A program made the position numbers and the translations under genes. Below, piece after piece: positions 18,991 to 26,308 of a DNA stretch of 64,000 nt. The DNA comes from a virus. The notes under the pieces are model-generated. The model did not search any database. It was not told where the DNA came from and worked only from the letters and a program-made list of their open reading frames with translations. Location: the IMG/VR virus record IMGVR_UViG_3300037222_000100, positions 62,001-126,000 of that record; one strand, given 5' to 3'. Within the stretch, counting starts at the first letter, position 1. The number at the start of each line of letters is the position of its first letter.

Positions 18991-19379
18991 AGAAACGCAA
19001 GCGTTGGGCTGTGCCAACCATCTTGTGCGTTTGTCACATACCGTAGACGCCCCTTGGCAAACTCGTTGATGTTCGGCCCCATGGGAGGACAGAACTCTGG
19101 ATCGTCATCGACCGCAACGAGTGCCATGCCGACTTGGGCATGAGCCCACACTTCTGGCTCTGAGATAGTGTCCCGCCAAGGCTGTACCGCAAGGGCGATA
19201 GCTGCCTTCTCACTGGGACGCAAGGTCTTGAGCGTGAACGAGTGACCGCAGAAGATCACGTCCTTCTGAATATGTCCGATGAACGCCAGTCCGCGTACCG
19301 GAAGGCGAATCTGCTCCGAGAAAAGCGAGAGTGGGTCGATGCGCTCTTCCTCTGGGGGTGCTGCTACCTCGTCTGACAT
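18831..19379 (-). CDS. Tail assembly chaperone (gpG-like), upstream frame
   Basis: 182 aa. The acidic N terminus (MSDEVAAPPEEERIDPLSLF) and the F-C-G-H-S-F-T-L-K-T-L-R-P-S-E segment are typical of tail chaperones of actinobacterial phages. A helical middle follows and ends in a Pro/Ser-rich tail from about residue 158, which suggests that the zero frame is non-structural there. A strong AGGAGG lies 5 nt before the ATG. It follows the tube gene, as expected. A -1 extension continues to 18583. Confidence 0.8.
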   Translation of the reverse strand: MSDEVAAPPEEERIDPLSLFSEQIRLPVRGLAFIGHIQKDVIFCGHSFTLKTLRPSEKAAIALAVQPWRDTISEPEVWAHAQVGMALVAVDDDPEFCPPMGPNINEFAKGRLRYVTNAQDGWHSPTLAFLYDQYLALEQEALKATKELQDLSERNRVPSQPSPASLTSPGISDVPTFTDIQP

Positions 19380-19414
19380 GTTTACCTCCTGGTGCCCTGT
19401 TCAAGGGCCTTGAC

Positions 19415-20086
19415 TTACAGTGGGTTGTCGCGGACCTTGAACGCAAGCGATTCGTTACCGTTACGGGTTACGTAGCGGAAGTTGACTGTGATCTGCTTGA
19501 GGACAGCCATCGTTCCGACCGCGATCTGCTCGCCATCGGCGACATTGGTAATGACGCAGCCGTGGTACTCCTCTGTGTACGGCTGAATGGGGGACCCGGC
19601 CGGTCCCGATGCTCCAAGGGGACGGATGATCTTGACGATCTGAAGGGCTGACGGGTCCGCCTGTGCCTGACGGATGAAGATATCTACGATGTCAACGGCA
19701 CCCATGAAGATGCCGCCGTTGTTCGCGCCCGTTAGGTTGAAGTTGGTTGTAGCGTTAGCAGGTGATTCTGAACTGAACGGACCGTTCTTGGCTCCGAGGC
19801 TGAGTCCGAGGCGATCCCAGACCTTGGATGCTGTTCCACCTGAACCGAACAACTCGAAGAGGTTGAGGACAAGCTGTCCCGATTTCGCTGCGGCCGGTGT
19901 GATGATCTCAATCGGGTATGGCTCGTCCATCGGCTGGATTTCTTCCATGCCTCCGCCGACTGGAGTAGGGGACGTGAGACTAACCTGCTGACAGAACGTG
20001 ACGGGCTGACCACCGAACGTGAAGATCGTAAAGCCAGAGCCACCTACGCGAGCCCTGCTTGTGAATGTGGGGTCTTTGAATGCCAT
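19415..20086 (-). CDS. Tail tube protein
   Basis: 223 aa. It directly follows the sheath gene with a 13-nt gap and has the beta-barrel character of tube proteins: LTSPTPVGGGMEEIQPMDEP in the N-terminal half and a C-terminal strand pair (GTMAVLKQITVNFRYVTRNG). Tube subunits polymerise into the inner tail channel. AAGGGATAATAGACG precedes the ATG. The position between sheath and chaperone genes is the main support for the call. Confidence 0.8.
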   Translation of the reverse strand: MAFKDPTFTSRARVGGSGFTIFTFGGQPVTFCQQVSLTSPTPVGGGMEEIQPMDEPYPIEIITPAAAKSGQLVLNLFELFGSGGTASKVWDRLGLSLGAKNGPFSSESPANATTNFNLTGANNGGIFMGAVDIVDIFIRQAQADPSALQIVKIIRPLGASGPAGSPIQPYTEEYHGCVITNVADGEQIAVGTMAVLKQITVNFRYVTRNGNESLAFKVRDNPL

Positions 20087-20099
20087 CGTCTATTATCCC

Positions 20100-21641
20100 T
20101 TAGTTAGCTTCTACCAAAGTGACTGTCTGGCTGGACAGGTCGAGGGCGAACACGATGTCGATGTAGTTGAGGGTGAAGGCCGGTCGGTATGAGAAGCTCG
20201 CGGTGATCGTGGTCGGCTCAAGCGATGCGATTGCGACGACGGGAGTCTTGTACCCTACGAGGCTACCTGCCGACTGGAGAGCGGAGAGCACGCCAACGAT
20301 TGCAGAACGAACGATGATCGGTGAGTTGCCATCTGCGATGATCTGACCAATGATCTGGTTTTCGAGCGTCTGACGGATAGACTCGACCATCGTGAACTTG
20401 GCACGGACGACCGATATCTCAGAACGAGAGGCTCCATGGGTGTTGTCCAGCGTGATCGCGTGACGGCAGCGGATCGTTCCTCCGGGAATCTGCTCGACCA
20501 CAAAGAGCCCTTCTCCAGCATCTTCGTTCTTCTGGCTAGGCGTGCGGAGGTCGTTGATTTTCGTAAATCCGTTGAGGCCCTTGCGCGTGAGTGAAGAGGC
20601 GACCGGACGAGAGGCGAGTGCGCCCGCGACGGCTGCGGCTGCGAACTGACCACCGACGTTCTTTTCGCCGCCTTCTGGAAGCGAAACACTGAAGTTGCCA
20701 ACGTTGAGTAGGAGATTCTGCGAGGCAAGATCGCCATTGGCGTACGCACGAAGTTCTGTACCGTGCGCATGGAGGGTCGCATCCAGTCCTTCCTCGCCGG
20801 TTGAATCCTCGCCAAAGCAGCCGAAGATGAACTGCTCTTCGGCATTACGCTGCTGCTCGTAGCCAAGGACCGCTTTGAAGATGGCTGTGATTGAGCCGTC
20901 TTTGACTTTGCCTTCTGCCTCGCCTTGACCGACAACCGGAACGATGATGTCGATACCTTCGACTAGGTTCAATGCCTGCAAAGTGGTTTCCCAGGTGGAT
21001 GCTTCTGAGACTTGTTTCGCGGTTGGGAATTCTGCATTCGTGATGAACCCACCGGAGTTGTACACGATAGTTCCGTCAGACGTATGGAAGAGAGGCTGTG
21101 TGATGACGCTGCTGGCTCCGCTTTCGAATGCCTTCTGCGCCGCGAGACTCAGTGGCGATAGGAATTCGCCATCTTCGTTGGTTGCGAGAGCCTGACCGTA
21201 GCGGTTCTGGACTTCGTTGAAGTTGAAGAGGCGGATCGGGTTGTAGTAGTCAGCCGAAACGTAGGTGTACGTCACGTTGATCAGCGTGTTGGATTTGATG
21301 CCTTTGCCCGCAACGAGGTTGATCGTGCCTTCTTTGGAGTCAACTTCGTAAGCCGTTTCTTTGAAGCCTTTGCCTTCGTTTTCACCTTCGGACGGGTTAG
21401 TGGCGCTGATGACCGATAGCACGCTTTCGAGTTTTGATCCGGGGATCGACGCTAGGAAGGGCAGTTTGACCGGGACGCCGATGCCTTCCGCTTCGGTTAG
21501 ACGCACCTGATCTGTGCGCTTCTGGTGACCAAGAGCCACTCCGACGAGGACGACATCCGAGGCCGAAGCGATAAGCGGGACGACCTGCGGAGCTACGGCC
21601 TCCGTGATGGTGACGCCAGGTGGTACGTACGGTTGAGCCAT
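20100..21641 (-). CDS. Tail sheath protein
   Basis: 513 aa. The N terminus is sheath-like (YVPPGVTITEAVAPQ). The C-terminal 150 residues show the conserved sheath core: GLFVVEQIPGGTIRCRHAI, SEISVVRAKFTMVES, LENQIIGQIIADGNSP and a final beta strand arm ending SQTVTLVEAN. The protein forms the contractile outer tail layer. GAGATAACCTGTAGA precedes the ATG, and a LAGLIDADG gene sits just upstream. This is one of the most secure calls in the window. Confidence 0.95.
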   Translation of the reverse strand: MAQPYVPPGVTITEAVAPQVVPLIASASDVVLVGVALGHQKRTDQVRLTEAEGIGVPVKLPFLASIPGSKLESVLSVISATNPSEGENEGKGFKETAYEVDSKEGTINLVAGKGIKSNTLINVTYTYVSADYYNPIRLFNFNEVQNRYGQALATNEDGEFLSPLSLAAQKAFESGASSVITQPLFHTSDGTIVYNSGGFITNAEFPTAKQVSEASTWETTLQALNLVEGIDIIVPVVGQGEAEGKVKDGSITAIFKAVLGYEQQRNAEEQFIFGCFGEDSTGEEGLDATLHAHGTELRAYANGDLASQNLLLNVGNFSVSLPEGGEKNVGGQFAAAAVAGALASRPVASSLTRKGLNGFTKINDLRTPSQKNEDAGEGLFVVEQIPGGTIRCRHAITLDNTHGASRSEISVVRAKFTMVESIRQTLENQIIGQIIADGNSPIIVRSAIVGVLSALQSAGSLVGYKTPVVAIASLEPTTITASFSYRPAFTLNYIDIVFALDLSSQTVTLVEAN

Positions 21642-21655
21642 TCTACAGGTTATCT

Positions 21656-22063
21656 CTACGCACTAGCGGCTTTGTAAGCCCGTGCTGCTTTCAGCTTCGG
21701 AACTAGAGCATCGATACGCCCCAAGTCTTTTGTCGATTTGGCAAGAACCGCCTGTCTCCAGATGTGATAATCCTCAGTCTTCCGCGCTCGCATCGGGAAG
21801 CGATCTAGGATTTGGACCAGCCGACATTGGTCGGCAACCCGAGCTACTTGCCATGTGATTTGTGGCTTACTATTTCCCCGCCCCCGACTTCGATGTATGG
21901 TTCCAAATCCCAGTCGATCTTGTATCTCGTATATGATGGCGGCATCATCATCGCGTTGAGTCAATGTGAACGAGATTACCCAACACCCATGGTTGCGTGC
22001 GATTGCAAAGCAACCCTCTCCTGCGATGAAACCAGCTAGCCAGTGACCAAACTCTGTATCCAT
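21656..22063 (-). CDS. LAGLIDADG homing endonuclease
   Basis: 135 aa, one LAGLIDADG motif (WLAGFIAGEGCFAI, residues about 8-21), so a homodimer is expected. A FTLTQRDDDAAIIYEIQDRL helix-strand and ITWQVARVADQCRLVQILD follow in the usual order. The gene lies free-standing between sheath and a tail-completion gene. A 20-bp palindrome sits 4 nt upstream of its ATG. Similar single-motif proteins occur at 59331-59681 and 61202-61609. Confidence 0.9.
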   Translation of the reverse strand: MDTEFGHWLAGFIAGEGCFAIARNHGCWVISFTLTQRDDDAAIIYEIQDRLGFGTIHRSRGRGNSKPQITWQVARVADQCRLVQILDRFPMRARKTEDYHIWRQAVLAKSTKDLGRIDALVPKLKAARAYKAASA

Positions 22064-22067
22064 GTTC

Positions 22068-22087
22068 TCTAGTGTTATTACACTAGA
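22068..22087. repeat. Perfect 20-bp palindrome (8-bp stem, 4-nt loop)
   Basis: TCTAGTGT, TATT, ACACTAGA forms a perfect hairpin between a tail-completion gene stop (22106) and the LAGLIDADG start (22063). In the minus-strand mRNA it ends 4 nt before the ATG. It could block the start codon, act as a weak transcription stop, or be a homing-site relic. Confidence 0.6.
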
Positions 22088-22105
22088 ATCGGAGCGATAG
22101 TAAGC

Positions 22106-23203
22106 CTACAGTTTGACCGGCACAAGGCTGGCACCCAATCCAAGCGACCCTAGCTGCGTGCGTACGCGGTACGGTTCCTTCTTGGGGTGGTTGACGATGT
22201 GGTAGTAATCGTCCGTTGGGATGACGCCACCTGGGAAGTCTTCTGGCGCGATCTCTCCGAAGGCACCATCCGGTTCGTCCGAGATGCCCGCAGTGTTCCA
22301 TGGGTATACATCGACCTCCCTGACCAGATCAAGAGTGCCAGCACCCAGTTGCGGCGTGACGCTGTAGAACTCGCCCAGAATCGGTACACGGTACTCGCAG
22401 CGATAGAGCAGTTGATCTTCTGGTCCCCACGGCGGCATTTCCTCACGCTCGCCGAAGCCCGACACAAGGTCTGTGTTGACGGCGATGAAGTGCCAGTCGG
22501 AGTACGGACTAAGCCCGATGGTATCGTAGATACGTTCCTGGAAGGAAACGCCCTCCGGGCCGACTGTGCCCATCTGAACGATTTCAAGGATCGCGTCTGC
22601 GATCTTGTCACGATCCACAGAGCTAAGTCCATAGACCTCCAGTGCCACATCGCCCTGATACATGCTGTGGTGATACTCGATGAATTTGGTGAAGAGATCG
22701 ACAGACCCCCGGAAGGACAGATTTTCCTCGCCCGATTGGGACGCAGGCTTGTTGACGAGAATGCTGTGAGCGTCAATGATCTTGAGCACGAAGGTGCCTT
22801 GCGGCAGGCTGGAGGCTTTCACTTCAGTTTCGCCAGGGAAGAGGTCTTGCACCGTAGGCAATTCCCCAATGACGCCCGACCCCTTGGTTAGCTTGCCTTT
22901 GCCGAACAGACGCAGTTCGTCTTCGACAGGTCCCCACTCTTTGTGGCCGACACCGATGTTCTGGATCGTCTGCTCATAGAACTTGACAACGATGGCCGGA
23001 TAGTCCGCGCGATCAGACGAGTAGTCCACAGCTATCTTGGTTTTGAGCAGGGTCGGATCGACATACAGGTTGAAGGCGTTCTGGAGCGCCTCGACCATCG
23101 TCCTCTTCAAGAACGTCTTGTACTGGAGCGTCTGCTGCGCTACGTATTTAGGCGCGATACGGCCCGGTCCAGTCTTCTCGACTAGCTGGTCTTTCTGAGC
23201 CAT
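22106..23203 (-). CDS. Tail completion/neck-type structural protein
   Basis: 365 aa, unknown family. The N-terminal half has LQYKTFLKRTMVEALQNAF and then YPAIVVKFYEQTIQNIGVGH, as in proteins with a tail-terminator-like alpha/beta fold. The middle holds SVDLFTKFIEYHHSMYQGDV and IADAILEIVQMG. The C terminus is less ordered. It lies between connector genes and sheath, where tail terminators are encoded. GATAGATAAATGG is the start context, adjacent to the stop of the upstream gene. Confidence 0.55.
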   Translation of the reverse strand: MAQKDQLVEKTGPGRIAPKYVAQQTLQYKTFLKRTMVEALQNAFNLYVDPTLLKTKIAVDYSSDRADYPAIVVKFYEQTIQNIGVGHKEWGPVEDELRLFGKGKLTKGSGVIGELPTVQDLFPGETEVKASSLPQGTFVLKIIDAHSILVNKPASQSGEENLSFRGSVDLFTKFIEYHHSMYQGDVALEVYGLSSVDRDKIADAILEIVQMGTVGPEGVSFQERIYDTIGLSPYSDWHFIAVNTDLVSGFGEREEMPPWGPEDQLLYRCEYRVPILGEFYSVTPQLGAGTLDLVREVDVYPWNTAGISDEPDGAFGEIAPEDFPGGVIPTDDYYHIVNHPKKEPYRVRTQLGSLGLGASLVPVKL

Positions 23204-23953
23204 TTATCTATCGACCTCAACCAGGTAGATGGGGTCCGTCTCCGGCACCTTGTTGGCTTCGCATTGGTGCCCGACTACGAAACGGTTTCCGCCATCCGTC
23301 AAGCCCGCAGAGTCAACCTCGCGGCGTCCCTGGCGATCATGTCCGCGCATGGTGATCGGACTGACCTGCTTCAACTGGTAACGCTCGAAGGTCTGAAGAA
23401 TTTCTTCGGACGGACCAATTTCGAGCGTGATGAGTAGATCGTTGTCCCCGACGTGCGGGTACCACGGAAGCTGAAGTCGTGCCTGCTGTACTTTGATCAG
23501 CGCACCTGCTTCGGTGTGCTTGTAGACATCTTCCGGCACATCAGGCAGGATCGCGTACGTCAAGTAGCCAGGGCCATAGCCTCTGTACTTGGGCGCAGGG
23601 ATGTATTCGGGCTCCGGGCTGTCGGTGATGATGAGTTCAGCCGATTCCGTTTCAGTCGCGGGCTTGATCCATTCGCCATGCTGCGTCTCAACAGAGACGT
23701 AGCCGACGCCATAAGAGAGTTGATCGTCGTGGGTCGGTTGCTTGTAGATCGTGTCGTAGCCCGCACTTGGTTCAGCGATCCCTTTCTCCACATCCTCGAT
23801 GGTGAACATGTGCTTGATGAGGACAGGCGTCCCCATGCGGCGCATCGTTTCCAGCGAGAGACGACGGCGGCGTAGCATGTCTTGCGGCACGCCAGGATCG
23901 CCGAGGTACCGGATTACGTTCTTGTAGATGGGTTTGAGTAGCGCGGTAGGCAC
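23204..23953 (-). CDS. Head-tail connector-region structural protein
   Basis: The chosen start is GTG 23951-23953, with TAAGGA 6 nt upstream. The frame is open further upstream to 24310, but that part runs through two other genes and is not protein-like. The resulting 249-aa protein begins with a basic region (LLKPIYKNVIRYLGDPG, MLRRRRLSLETM) and continues with a beta-rich domain (LPWYPHVGDNDLLITLEIG). Position between neck and tail genes suggests a completion or connector role. No family was recognised. Confidence 0.6.
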   Translation of the reverse strand: MPTALLKPIYKNVIRYLGDPGVPQDMLRRRRLSLETMRRMGTPVLIKHMFTIEDVEKGIAEPSAGYDTIYKQPTHDDQLSYGVGYVSVETQHGEWIKPATETESAELIITDSPEPEYIPAPKYRGYGPGYLTYAILPDVPEDVYKHTEAGALIKVQQARLQLPWYPHVGDNDLLITLEIGPSEEILQTFERYQLKQVSPITMRGHDRQGRREVDSAGLTDGGNRFVVGHQCEANKVPETDPIYLVEVDR

Positions 23954-23964
23954 ACTGATTGTCC

Positions 23965-24165
23965 TTAGATCACCGGCAGCCAGCCGTAGCCGTGTCGCCA
24001 ACACCACCAGCGACATAGCCAGTAGCCAAGCTCCCCGTCGATATAGCGGGGGTTCCCATAGCGCCCAATCTGAGGCAAGTAGAGACACGTTTCGTCTTGC
24101 GTTACCTGCCAACGACCATGGTCGCAGTAAAGCGCTGGATCGAGCGTCACGCCGATGTGTCTCAT
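23965..24165 (-). CDS. Small Trp/Tyr-rich protein
   Basis: 66 aa, with seven Trp residues, notably YWLCRWWCWRHGYGW near the C terminus. The start overlaps the TAA of the upstream gene (TAATG), and the stop is 11 nt before the next gene's GTG, so it looks like a translated member of the operon. The aromatic cluster might be a membrane-interface helix or a small structural peptide. The function is unknown. Confidence 0.6.
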   Translation of the reverse strand: MRHIGVTLDPALYCDHGRWQVTQDETCLYLPQIGRYGNPRYIDGELGYWLCRWWCWRHGYGWLPVI

Positions 24166-25157
24166 TAGAAGAACCCTCTGCCAATGTTGCGCGAGCGTAG
24201 GATGTTGCCGCTGAAGAAGAGGCGACCTGCCTTGCTCGAAACCAGCAGGGCCGAGTGGCCAAGGTTGAGTTCTTGACGCTTCCAGAGGCGCACCATCGTG
24301 TACCAGTCATCGTGCTCGATCTGATAGACCTGCTGCCACGCCTGCGCGTACCGCGTGCGGTCCTCGTAAGCGATCTGTGCGCCCTGTGGCACCGGCTGCT
24401 CGACGTAGGAGCGGATCAAGTGCTGGAGGGTCTTGCAGAGCACGCCTTTGGAGAGGAGTGGCATCAGTTCGTTGATTTTGCCCGGACCGATCCATTCCCA
24501 AGTTTCAGGGTGCAGGTTTGGTTTGACATCCGCGTTGTCGCTCAGGGCCTTGAAGTTGACTCCGTTTTCGGACGCCTCCTCGCCCGTAACGTAGCTCTTG
24601 AGTTCTTCCCACGCTGGAGACATGCCTTCTGGATGACTGAAGTCCGAAACCTTATGTTGTGACGGGGGCATCTGTACGTTGATGTCGAGCAACGCGTCTG
24701 GGATGAATCGTTCGATCTTCTTCTGATCGAAGTTGGCTAGCGTGTAATCGCGTAGCACGGGTCCGCCCTCCATGGAATCGAATGAATCCTCGAAGCGGAG
24801 CCACACTTCTTCGGCGACAAGCTGCTCGTCTGTGACGGGAGGGACATAGAAGGGGTCCTCGACCACGAAGTTGACCATGACCGACCGGACCTCGCCATTG
24901 AGCAACGTGAATTGTGCCTGGGCAAGATAGGGTCCTCGTTCGGTGGTCGGTTCGTACTGGAGGTAACCCTGACCGTCGTCTTCAATTTCGCCCGAGACGG
25001 GTGCTTCCACTGCACCGTTTGGGCGCTGGACCGTGAATTCGACACTGGCGATTTCGTTGGCGGGCACGACGCCATCGCGTTCACGCAGAGCCGCTTTCAA
25101 CTCTGCCGTGTCGCCTTTGTTGATCTCACCTATGTAGTATCTCACCCCAAGCGACAT
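24165..25157 (-). CDS. Connector-region protein with Ig-like N terminus
   Basis: 330 aa. The first 100 residues resemble the BppU-type N-terminal Ig-like domain (KGDTAELKAALRERDGVV, VEFTVQRPNG, YLAQAQFTLLNG, VMVNFVVEDPF). The rest is helical: a segment with LLSKGVLCKTLQHLI and a tail with WYTMVRLWKRQELNLGH. The order of genes suggests a head-tail joining role. The start overlaps the TAA of the HNH gene, and the stop overlaps the start of the Trp-rich gene. Confidence 0.6.
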   Translation of the reverse strand: MSLGVRYYIGEINKGDTAELKAALRERDGVVPANEIASVEFTVQRPNGAVEAPVSGEIEDDGQGYLQYEPTTERGPYLAQAQFTLLNGEVRSVMVNFVVEDPFYVPPVTDEQLVAEEVWLRFEDSFDSMEGGPVLRDYTLANFDQKKIERFIPDALLDINVQMPPSQHKVSDFSHPEGMSPAWEELKSYVTGEEASENGVNFKALSDNADVKPNLHPETWEWIGPGKINELMPLLSKGVLCKTLQHLIRSYVEQPVPQGAQIAYEDRTRYAQAWQQVYQIEHDDWYTMVRLWKRQELNLGHSALLVSSKAGRLFFSGNILRSRNIGRGFF

Positions 25158-25570
25158 TAGTGAACGCCCTTGATGCGATTACAACGCCCACATGCGGGAC
25201 GCAAGTTGGCTGGCCAATTCGTTCCGCCACGACTTAGGGGGATAACATGCTCGATGTGTTTTTCCTTGGGCACAAGCGCATCCCAATCGCAGCCGCAGAG
25301 ATAGCAACGCCGTCCATAAAGATCGATTCGCGCTTGTAGCTGCTCAACGGTATACGATCCGGGAGCCGAACGCCGTAGATGTTTACTTCGCCGCGTCAGA
25401 ATACGACCCCTAGGGGATGTTTTCCAGGCATGGGCGTTGCGGCTTTCTCGCTCTCTCGTAGAACGTTTAGCTCGCGTTCTTGCCATTTTGGCTTTGACCT
25501 TTTCAGGATTTTCTCGCTGCCATTTCAGGACACGCGCTCTATTTGCCTCGGCAGTCATCATCTCATCCAT
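25157..25570 (-). CDS. HNH endonuclease
   Basis: 137 aa. A basic N-terminal arm (KVKAKMARTRAKRSTRERES) is followed by YGRRCYLCGCDWDAL, IEHVIPLSRGG and NLRPACGRCNRIKG, a complete HNH with two CxxC pairs. It is the closest relative of the HNH gene at 17693-18253 in this window, but the two lie on opposite strands. It is coupled by TAATG to the following connector gene, consistent with a free-standing homing gene. Confidence 0.9.
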   Translation of the reverse strand: MDEMMTAEANRARVLKWQRENPEKVKAKMARTRAKRSTRERESRNAHAWKTSPRGRILTRRSKHLRRSAPGSYTVEQLQARIDLYGRRCYLCGCDWDALVPKEKHIEHVIPLSRGGTNWPANLRPACGRCNRIKGVH

Positions 25571-25591
25571 TATGGGTCCGGACGACGCTGC

Positions 25592-25597
25592 TATACT
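25592..25597 (+). promoter_or_regulatory. Candidate -10 box TATACT upstream of plus-strand block
   Basis: TATACT lies 48 nt before the ATG at 25640. The expected -35 region (ATTATG) is poor. Here the gene does have a Shine-Dalgarno (AAAGGA), so a short 5-prime leader is likely. Confidence 0.4.
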
Positions 25598-25639
25598 CTA
25601 CGAGTCTGATTCACCGACCCTTGACGAAAGGACTGAAGA

Positions 25640-25855
25640 ATGCCAGTGCTGTTCCCGACGTACAATCAAAAGGAGCGTGAGCAGCTTCAAGCTCTCCGCG
25701 ACCATCAGGCCAAGGTGCGCTCGCACAACGCTGCGAAAACGCGCGTTACCGCTGCGGCGGAGGCACTCTCCAACGCTGAGACGGACCACTCTGTTGCGCA
25801 GACTGAGGGGTCCCTCGCCAAGTCAACGTTGACGAGTGTGATCGATCAGGCGTAG
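25640..25855 (+). CDS. Small helical protein, unknown
   Basis: 71 aa, Ala/Gln-rich and strongly helical (EREQLQALRDHQAKVRSHNA, VTAAAEALSNAE). No known family was recognised. AAAGGA lies 7 nt upstream of the ATG. It is the first gene of the rightward block 25640-29607, with 2 nt before the next gene. It could form a coiled coil. Confidence 0.65.
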   Translation: MPVLFPTYNQKEREQLQALRDHQAKVRSHNAAKTRVTAAAEALSNAETDHSVAQTEGSLAKSTLTSVIDQA

Positions 25856-25857
25856 GC

Positions 25858-26295
25858 ATGTATCGCCATGTCGCGGTCTTCGAGCTTGAGGGTGACTTCC
25901 TGGGGTATGCAATCCGGGATGACAAGGCCCTCAAGCTCCAATCGACCAACCTGTACTCCGAGGATGAGGGACCAGAGCTTGCGGATCGCTTGCGCGAGTT
26001 GAATGAGTCGCAAGCGGTCACGGCCGTGTGGCCCGACGCTCGCGACCCGGAGGTACAGGACCTCGTAAATGACCCAGAGTTCGAGCCCATCGAGTACGTC
26101 GAAGATGACGTGGTAGATGAGGACAATTCCTTCTTGGTCTACCTCAAAGACCCCGATGGCGAAGACACGCTCGACATCGACCGCGAGGCATCGGTGCTCG
26201 TCTACAAGAAGGCTCGCGTTCCAGCGCGACCCTCCGATTACTTCGAGCGCACGAAGAAGGCGTGCGAGGTAGTTGCCCGCAGACGCGCGACCTGA
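25858..26295 (+). CDS. Acidic protein, unknown
   Basis: 145 aa, strongly acidic in the centre (PEFEPIEYVEDDVVDEDNS), with a beta-strand start (YRHVAVFELEGDFLGYAI) and basic end (KKACEVVARRRAT). No family was recognised. It starts 2 nt after the previous gene. Its 3-prime end contains the promoter of the next gene. Net charge suggests a nucleic acid mimic or interaction partner, which is speculation. Confidence 0.65.
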   Translation: MYRHVAVFELEGDFLGYAIRDDKALKLQSTNLYSEDEGPELADRLRELNESQAVTAVWPDARDPEVQDLVNDPEFEPIEYVEDDVVDEDNSFLVYLKDPDGEDTLDIDREASVLVYKKARVPARPSDYFERTKKACEVVARRRAT

Positions 26296-26301
26296 TACAC
26301 T
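26273..26301 (+). promoter_or_regulatory. Sigma70-like promoter, leaderless
   Basis: TTGCCC (26273-26278), 17-nt spacer, TACACT (26296-26301). It lies inside the end of the upstream gene. The metallophosphatase ATG is at 26309, 13 nt from the start of the -10 box. Confidence 0.7.
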
Positions 26302-26308
26302 GCGCCCC

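Noticed and set aside
22187-22891. Long plus-strand open frame antisense to a tail-completion gene
   Set aside because: It is antisense to a gene with good start context and operon fit; composition is Asp/Arg/Val-rich as expected for a shadow frame, and it has no ribosome site.
23954-24310. N-terminal extension of the connector-region gene
   Set aside because: The extension crosses the Trp-rich gene and the end of its neighbour, and reads as low-quality sequence. The GTG at 23953 has TAAGGA upstream.
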